64,000 bases of DNA, from the NCBI GenBank assembly GCA_036852015.1, contig JAANDG010000316.1, forward strand, positions 62,001 to 126,000, written 5' to 3'. The translations under genes were made by a program, and so were the position numbers. Of this stretch, positions 58,808-64,000 are shown in pieces (position 1 is the first letter of the stretch; each line of letters begins with the position of its first letter). This DNA is from Pelodera strongyloides. Its lineage: Eukaryota; Nematoda; Chromadorea; Rhabditida; Rhabditidae. The notes beneath the pieces are model-generated. The model was not told where the DNA came from and ran no database searches. It worked only from the letters and a program-made list of their open reading frames with translations.

Positions 58808-59204
58808 TTAAAGCGAAATACCAGTCGGTTTTTCTCTGCAAATAGTTCGTAGGTATCCGGAATTGAACCACGGTCACCCGCGATCTCCGGCGCCAAGAGT
58901 CACTTCACTGCCACTGCGCTATGGAGGTACTTGATTTGAAATGCACCGGGTAGCTGATAAGAGCGAGTGCTATTTTGACACCAAATCTTGACAAAATTTG
59001 AAAATGCCCATTGGTCTATAAACGGGCTGGCAATGTATGGGGCGTAGACCCCTAGGAATATTTTCAGTACAAAATTCAAATTTTGAGTAGTATTTTCTCT
59101 ATTTTCCACTTATTTGTTTTAATTCTTGTATTGTTTTCCATTAATAAAAGGATTTGGACTATTTCTGAACAAAAAACTCCAAACCGGGTGGTATTTCGCT
59201 TTAA
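58808..59204. mobile_element. TTAA element carrying a tRNA-like segment
   Basis: Ends TTAAAGCGAAATACCAGTCG and CCGGGTGGTATTTCGCTTTAA. On the minus strand at about 58850-58928 it contains ATAGCGCAGTGGCAGT (box A like) and GTGGTTCAATTCCGG (box B like). The acceptor stem does not pair well, so this is a tRNA relic rather than a working gene. Confidence 0.6.
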
Positions 59205-60035
59205 AGCAATGAAAGGAATTTACGTGGCAAAGTTTGTTAACCACACTGCCAGCTTCATTGTTGCACGAGATTTCCGAAAGTCTTATAATTATCTCTCGAA
59301 TTAAAAATCATCATGATGACGTTTATTTTTCCTTGAGTCAGAACTTTGAAAATATTTTTTTTTGTTTCTATGTGCCTATGATGCATGTTATTACATAATC
59401 TTCAAATTTTATTGGATTTTATTACTGTGCATTTGCAAAAAAACGCATTATGGGTGTGCCGGATGCTCAGCTCACACCTAAACCACATAAACAGGCTCAC
59501 GTGTCTTTTTCTGAACGAAGTCGTCGTAAATGGCACTTGGTTAGGGGATACACAGGTAGACGAAATAATGCGCAGCCCACAGAAAAACCGTCAGTAGCCG
59601 GCCACCAAATGGTTTTCACTAAAAAAAAAAGAAATTTGTCGTCACTGACCATTTGGAGACAATATTGTGACATGTGATCAATTGACATCGGTTTGCGAGA
59701 AAACTTCTGAAATAAACTGCCAAGCGCTGATTCGCCGGATTCGGTTTCTCATTTAGGAATATTTCCAATATCACACAAGAAAACGTAATAATTGCCGAGC
59801 CACAGAAACATCCAATGGTTTTCACCGCAAAAAAAAACCATCTGTTGACTTGCTAGTGACTATTTGGTGACCAGCTGATGACGGTTTTTGATGAAAATTG
59901 GTGACTACAACGTCACCAAGTAGTCACCAACTTGGTTAGCTCACGAAAAAAACCAGCGGAACCGTCACCAAATGGTTCCTCCGTTTCCTATGAAGATGTA
60001 ATAATCATATGTCTTATCTGTAAGCTAACTCAGTA
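59205..60035. other. Upstream of the NRF-6-type gene
   Basis: Repeated ACCAAATGGTTTTCAC and TGACTATTTGGTGACC motifs in both orientations at 59605-59990 suggest a decayed foldback element. The promoter of the NRF-6-type gene should be here. Confidence 0.4.
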
Positions 60036-60043
60036 CTTTTCAG
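60036..60043 (+). promoter_or_regulatory. Candidate spliced-leader acceptor of the NRF-6-type gene
   Basis: CTTTTCAG lies two bases before the ATG at 60046, which begins a good signal peptide. A cis acceptor from an untranslated 5' exon is the alternative. Confidence 0.4.
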
Positions 60044-60045
60044 GG

Positions 60046-63000
60046 ATGAAAGGGTCGGCGACCTCTACTGTTATTACATTTTCAATATGTTTATTAGTGG
60101 CGAATGCTCAATTAAATGGATATCAACTACTGCAAAGGTCAAAAATGAAAGACGATGTTTCACGAACAATGCTGGTTAGCTTTTCTGACAATGAGAGTTG
60201 CATCGATGAAACTCCGCGCCATCACTGCACACAAAAGGGGTCCGCCACAGGGACGGCATTCCCTATCTAGGATGCGCGGGTTGTGCGCCACAGGTGCGCG
60301 GAAATGTTCATCCACTTGGCGCGCTCGCTCTTCGAGGAGACGCAGTAGATGTGCCATGTGTGTGCCATATGGTATTCGCGCAACCGTGGCGCGCACTCCG
60401 CTCACAATAGAAGTGGTGTTCCGTGTGGCGAAACCTCTGTTGTGCTCGGCGATAGCGCGGGGTTACACGTTCAAGGTAAATATAAAGTTTTAAAAGTTGT
60501 ATTCGTGGGTGTTGGAATTACTATCTGCTGGTACTTCCTCCCCTTCTTACTATGGAAATAGTGTGTGCTCCGATATTCTGAGGTGTACGATGCTCTGTTG
60601 CCACGCGGGTCTTATTATATACAATCTTTATTGAATGTAACTGCAATCTTTATATATGGTAATCAGCAGAAGTGAAGACGGCCAGAAGTCTGGAGTGCCC
60701 GGATGACTTGGGGCACGGCGATGTTGAACAGCTGGATACGAAGATGGCGATGTAGTGTCCCAGATTAACTGGACGACACCCAGATGACTTAGGATTGGGC
60801 GATGATGAACGGCTGCGGAGAGGGCAGCTGAAGACGAAGATGGCGACGCGGCCTTCCAGATGAACTGGACCACACCCAGGTGAACTGGACCACTAATATC
60901 TATTGACTGGGATTTGGCAACGATGAAGACAGAAGCGGCGGGACAGCTTGGAGGTGAACGGCGTTGGAAATGAAGAATCTGAGATGCACTGGGGATGGAA
61001 GAGTCGACCCAGAAAGCTTTGGTTTAGGAAGTCCGCACCAGATGACTTGGCGCAGGCGGCGAACCCAGATGACGTGGGCCAACAGCAACGGTAGAACCTG
61101 ATGACTGAGAGGTCCGATGGTACGGGGAACCAACTGACTGCTCGTAACGGCTATTTACGGGTATTATATACTCTATGCCTCTGGATGTCTGATGGAGGCG
61201 GAGCCGAATAACTCTGGTATTCTAATGTATGAAGAGATAATTGCTCTTTTAGGTTAAAGCGAATGTCAAACCTGATTCACAGATATTCTATAACACGCTG
61301 TCACAAAATACCGTAGTTTAAATTTAAAAAATTTATCTCTCGCGCCCTCCTCTTTTTCTTTGCTGACTTAAAAAATTTCTCTCGCGCTCTCCTCTTTTTC
61401 TTCGGCCGACTTAAAAAATTTCTCTCGCGCCATCCTCTTTTTCTTTGCTGACTAATGGGGTTTGCAAGTATGCCCGATTTTCTTTGCAAGTATCGAAAAA
61501 TTTACCGTATCTTGGCACTACACGAGCATATCTACAGGCAGTTTTTACGACCGATCGCCACGGGACCAATTGTTCAACAAAAAATGTCTTTGATGGCGGA
61601 TTTTCTATAGTGCGGATGTGTCAAAGTTACGGTAAAGTTGTGTAAAAAGCACACGATTTTGCGAATTGATACTTGCTAGGAAAACTCGCGGTTTTTGGCA
61701 TACTTGCAAACCCCATAACAGCCTCGTAAATTCAAACGTCCGGTGGACAGAGTAGGCTGATTTTGTCCAGATGACCAGAAACCCATATTGAAGGACTTTT
61801 TTGGAGGGGTTTGAAATTGTTTTTCTTCTTATATGAAAGTTTTTGTTTATTTTTATTTTCACTTTCCTCACCTTCAAAACATAAGCTTTCTTTTGAGCCC
61901 AACATGAAAAACCGGCTTGACATTCCCTTTACGCTCCGCCCAATATCAGTATCAGCTGTGCAACTTTGAAGGATGGTTGTTGCTTGTTGCTTCGGATAAT
62001 GGGAAATTTATTTGCATAATATAATCAGCTGTTCGTCTGGCGAGAATGTGTGTCGGGGAGAGACGATAGACCGCGCGACATGAGTCAGCACGGGAGCTTA
62101 CACCATAATCGGGACAATAATAGAGTATATATTTGGAGATATTCTGCGTAAATCGTTAACATTGCAGAATATCTTCACACTTACAGTAAGAAAAATTATG
62201 TAAAACATCTTATAGGACATTGAAGGACATCCGGAGATTGTGGAGGAACACAAGCTCTATCACATTGCGAATATCTTAAAAAATATCGATGTAAGTATTT
62301 TTTATGATACATATAACTTATTGCTAACAACAAGACACGACATTTCCTGTTTCACCTCATACTGCACTTGTGTGCAAAAGATGAAAAGATGCAAGAGTAC
62401 ATGAAGAAATAAGTGTTTTTTTCGTCATTGTCAGTCAGAGTAGTTGTTTGTACATGACTTATGATTTATGATTGAGTTCATGTATTACTGTAACAAAACT
62501 CCCGAAAATAAAATTAATAGAAATATAAAATGTTTAGTTGTCAAACGCTACAGATGATGACTGTACCAAGGATATGTTTGCACTGGTTAATTCAGTTGTC
62601 AAACTTGTGAGCGATGTACGCACTAAGCAACCACTCGTGCTGGATGATTTTGATAAAAACGTCACACTAGTTGGTAAGGCACTAACTAAGCTTACTCTGT
62701 GTTTTTGGGGCTGTTGGACGACAAATTTCATTATACATTGTTGTTTTTGTACATGAACAAATGAACCTAAGCAGCGGTGTATTAGAGTTTGTAAACATTT
62801 TCTCTTCCTCAAGCTGTTGATATCCAATTTCAGTGCTCGACTCATCGGCAAAGCCACAATCTGGAATTCTGAGAGGACATTTTACCTTTTACGGTCTCTA
62901 TGCTCAGTGTACGACAACTATCCATTACAAGGGAAAGGATGGGAGGGAATTCAAGGGAGATTACTTCAGGTAAAGAGGTTCATGATCTAGCTTATATCAG

Positions 63001-63613
63001 TCAAACAATATTACTTCAGGAAGAGGTTCACGAACTAGGTCATATCAGTCAAACAATATATCTGACCAACTTTTGGTCATCTGAAGAAGAATTTAAATCT
63101 TAAGCAGTAAACTTCCAGGATGTTCCTCGACGTAAAGTTCCGAGACTATCGAAACAAGAATGAAACCGATGTCTGTGCTGAAGGTGTGGGAAAACAATGG
63201 GCGATTGATGTCTGTCTCCCGAGAACCTGCTCATCCGAAAGACTTTTGCACATGATCAGGGATGCTCTAGGTCTGTCCCTACTTACACTTAGATATGTAT
63301 TTTTGCGAAACAATGGATTTTGGGACTAATCCTTTCCTTCACAAAGTAAGCTGCTTCAACATAATTGTTGTGTTATAAAAAAGCAGCCGATTATAACAAT
63401 GGAGCATATGAACAAACTTACAAACAGAGTACGAACATTTGACCTTTGAAATATGTCGTTGTTGTTGATTTATCAATTAAATGAAATAACATACGAGCTT
63501 TGTGTAACATACACCATACTTTTAGATGAGAAAATTCATAAAGCACCCGTATGCAAAATACTCAATGTGAACGACAATGTGGTGAAGACCAAACCTGGCA
63601 CTTACATAGTGGC
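60046..63613 (+). CDS. NRF-6-type membrane acyltransferase, N-terminal half (runs off the window)
   Basis: Exons: 60046-60174, 62216-62290, 62538-62673, 62834-62969, 63119-63270, 63526-63613, all in consistent phase (238 codons plus two bases before the last donor). The ATG sits two bases after TTTTCAG. It opens with a signal peptide (VITFSICLLVANAQL), followed by an acidic helical region (CTKDMFALVNSVVKLV). Then comes the NRF domain: AKPQSGILRGHFTFYGLYAQC, FKGDYF, the DVCLPRTCSSERL cysteine pair, and HKAPVCKI. This matches the secreted N-terminal domain of NRF-6/NDG-4 proteins, which carry a multi-pass acyltransferase-3 domain downstream; that part would lie beyond 64000. In C. elegans these genes act in lipid transport and fluoxetine response. 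The donor at 63613 reads GTAAGTTAA, its TTAA being the border of a repeat. The 2-kb first intron contains a GC-rich tract and a nested MITE. Confidence 0.86.
60180..61140. other. GC-rich tract in the first intron of the NRF-6-type gene
   Basis: Two blocks (about 60200-60480 and 60660-61140) are far richer in G and C than the surroundings. The second has degenerate repeats of CCCAGATGAC/AACTGGACCAC and GAAGATGGCGA. No frame gives a recognisable protein. Confidence 0.5.
61325..61455. repeat. 42-bp minisatellite, about three units
   Basis: Units contain TTTCTCTCGCGCCCTCCTCT and TTTTCTTTGCTGACTTAAAA. A single unit is present, inverted, in the related element near 36960-37000, so the expansion is local. 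Confidence 0.85.
61455..61716. mobile_element. ATGGGG-ended MITE, copy 2, nested
   Basis: ATGGGGTTTGCAAGTATGCC on the left and GGCATACTTGCAAACCCCAT on the right, TA/AA flanks. Same terminal pattern as 41677-41971 but a different interior. Confidence 0.82.
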
Positions 63614-63618
63614 GTAAG

Positions 63619-64000
63619 TTAAAGGGAATATGTAGGCCCTTTTTGAAGTTAAGCTGTGTTGATTCTTCATAGGATGTATGTTCCTCATTAAGGAAACAAC
63701 AACAAAAGTTGTCCAACGCCTGTTAAAGGGTCAGGCCCATTTCAATTGACCCCTATTTTTGATGATTCCATCTGATTCTCCATGTCAACTATAGTAGGCT
63801 ACGATATTTTTCTAATTTTCAAGCGCAAAATTCACGCACTATTCAGCAAGTTACCATGGCCAGTCATACCCAACTATCTATCGCAGTTGTCACGCCCCTC
63901 CCCGCTAATTGGGCAATATGCTCTATTGGGCGTGGCAATTGCGATATTGGCCAATCAGCGCGAACGGGCGTGACAACTGCGATTGATTGTTGTATATAAC
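63619..64000. mobile_element. TTAA element(s) at the window edge
   Basis: TTAAAGGGAATATGTAGGCC begins at base +6 of the intron after exon 63526-63613. A second border, TTAAAGGGTCAGGCCCATTT at 63723, resembles the GGGACAGGCCCATC family at 3207. The far end contains ATTGGGCGTGGCAATTGCGA and inverted matches (CAGTTGTCACGCCC/GGGCGTGACAACTG). Confidence 0.5.

Larger units (their letters stand above)
61254..61932. mobile_element. TTAA element, GTCAAGCCGGTTTTTCATG family, copy 3, with nested MITE
   Basis: Left TTAAAGCGAATGTCAAACCT, right CCGGCTTGACATTCCCTTTA (TTAA mutated). It carries an expanded minisatellite at 61325-61455 and the ATGGGG-ended MITE at 61455-61716. It lies in the first NRF-6-type intron. 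Confidence 0.8.

Overview
This is nuclear DNA from a nematode, most likely a rhabditid. The evidence is small exons (about 60-150 nt) with U-rich TTTCAG-type acceptors, a short STI-1 without the first TPR domain, an NRF-6-type gene, a VAB-8-type kinesin, and start codons directly behind TTTTTAG or TTTTCAG as expected at spliced-leader sites. The exon density is higher than I would expect for Caenorhabditis; I cannot name the genus.

Layout: (1) 989-14675, minus strand: 18 exons of a VAB-8/KIF26-type degenerate kinesin whose 5' end was not found and whose 3' end leaves the window. (2) 14.7-30.9 kb: no gene recognised; palindromic elements, GA-rich microsatellites and Helitrons. (3) 30944-39310, minus: complete sti-1 co-chaperone gene, 11 exons, 322 codons. 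(4) 39311-41199: divergent intergenic region holding a broken Helitron with another transposon inside it. (5) 41200-52734, plus: complete Mediator subunit 17 gene, 20 exons, 662 codons. (6) 53569-56609, plus: complete TMEM186 homologue, 8 exons, 271 codons, with introns packed with transposons. (7) 56716-57576, minus: two probable exons of an unidentified gene, convergent with TMEM186. (8) 60046 to the right edge, plus: 5' half of an NRF-6-type membrane acyltransferase gene.

The genes are ordinary housekeeping or neuronal genes with no evident shared pathway. The unusual content is the mobile DNA. A non-autonomous Helitron family (5'-TC...CTGG-3' on the minus strand, inserted between A and T, with GC-rich terminal hairpins) carries an internal tRNA-like segment; five near-complete copies and one broken copy are visible, one nested in another. 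Many TTAA-flanked palindromic elements occur, often abutting each other and sharing their TTAA, several just inside 5' splice sites. There is also a G/C-tract element family built of CTACCCC/GGGGTAGT units (two copies), a tRNA-derived SINE family (two copies), and an ATGGGG-ended MITE family (two copies, one nested). All exon models were read by eye from splice signals, reading frame and remembered family patterns; no search was run.
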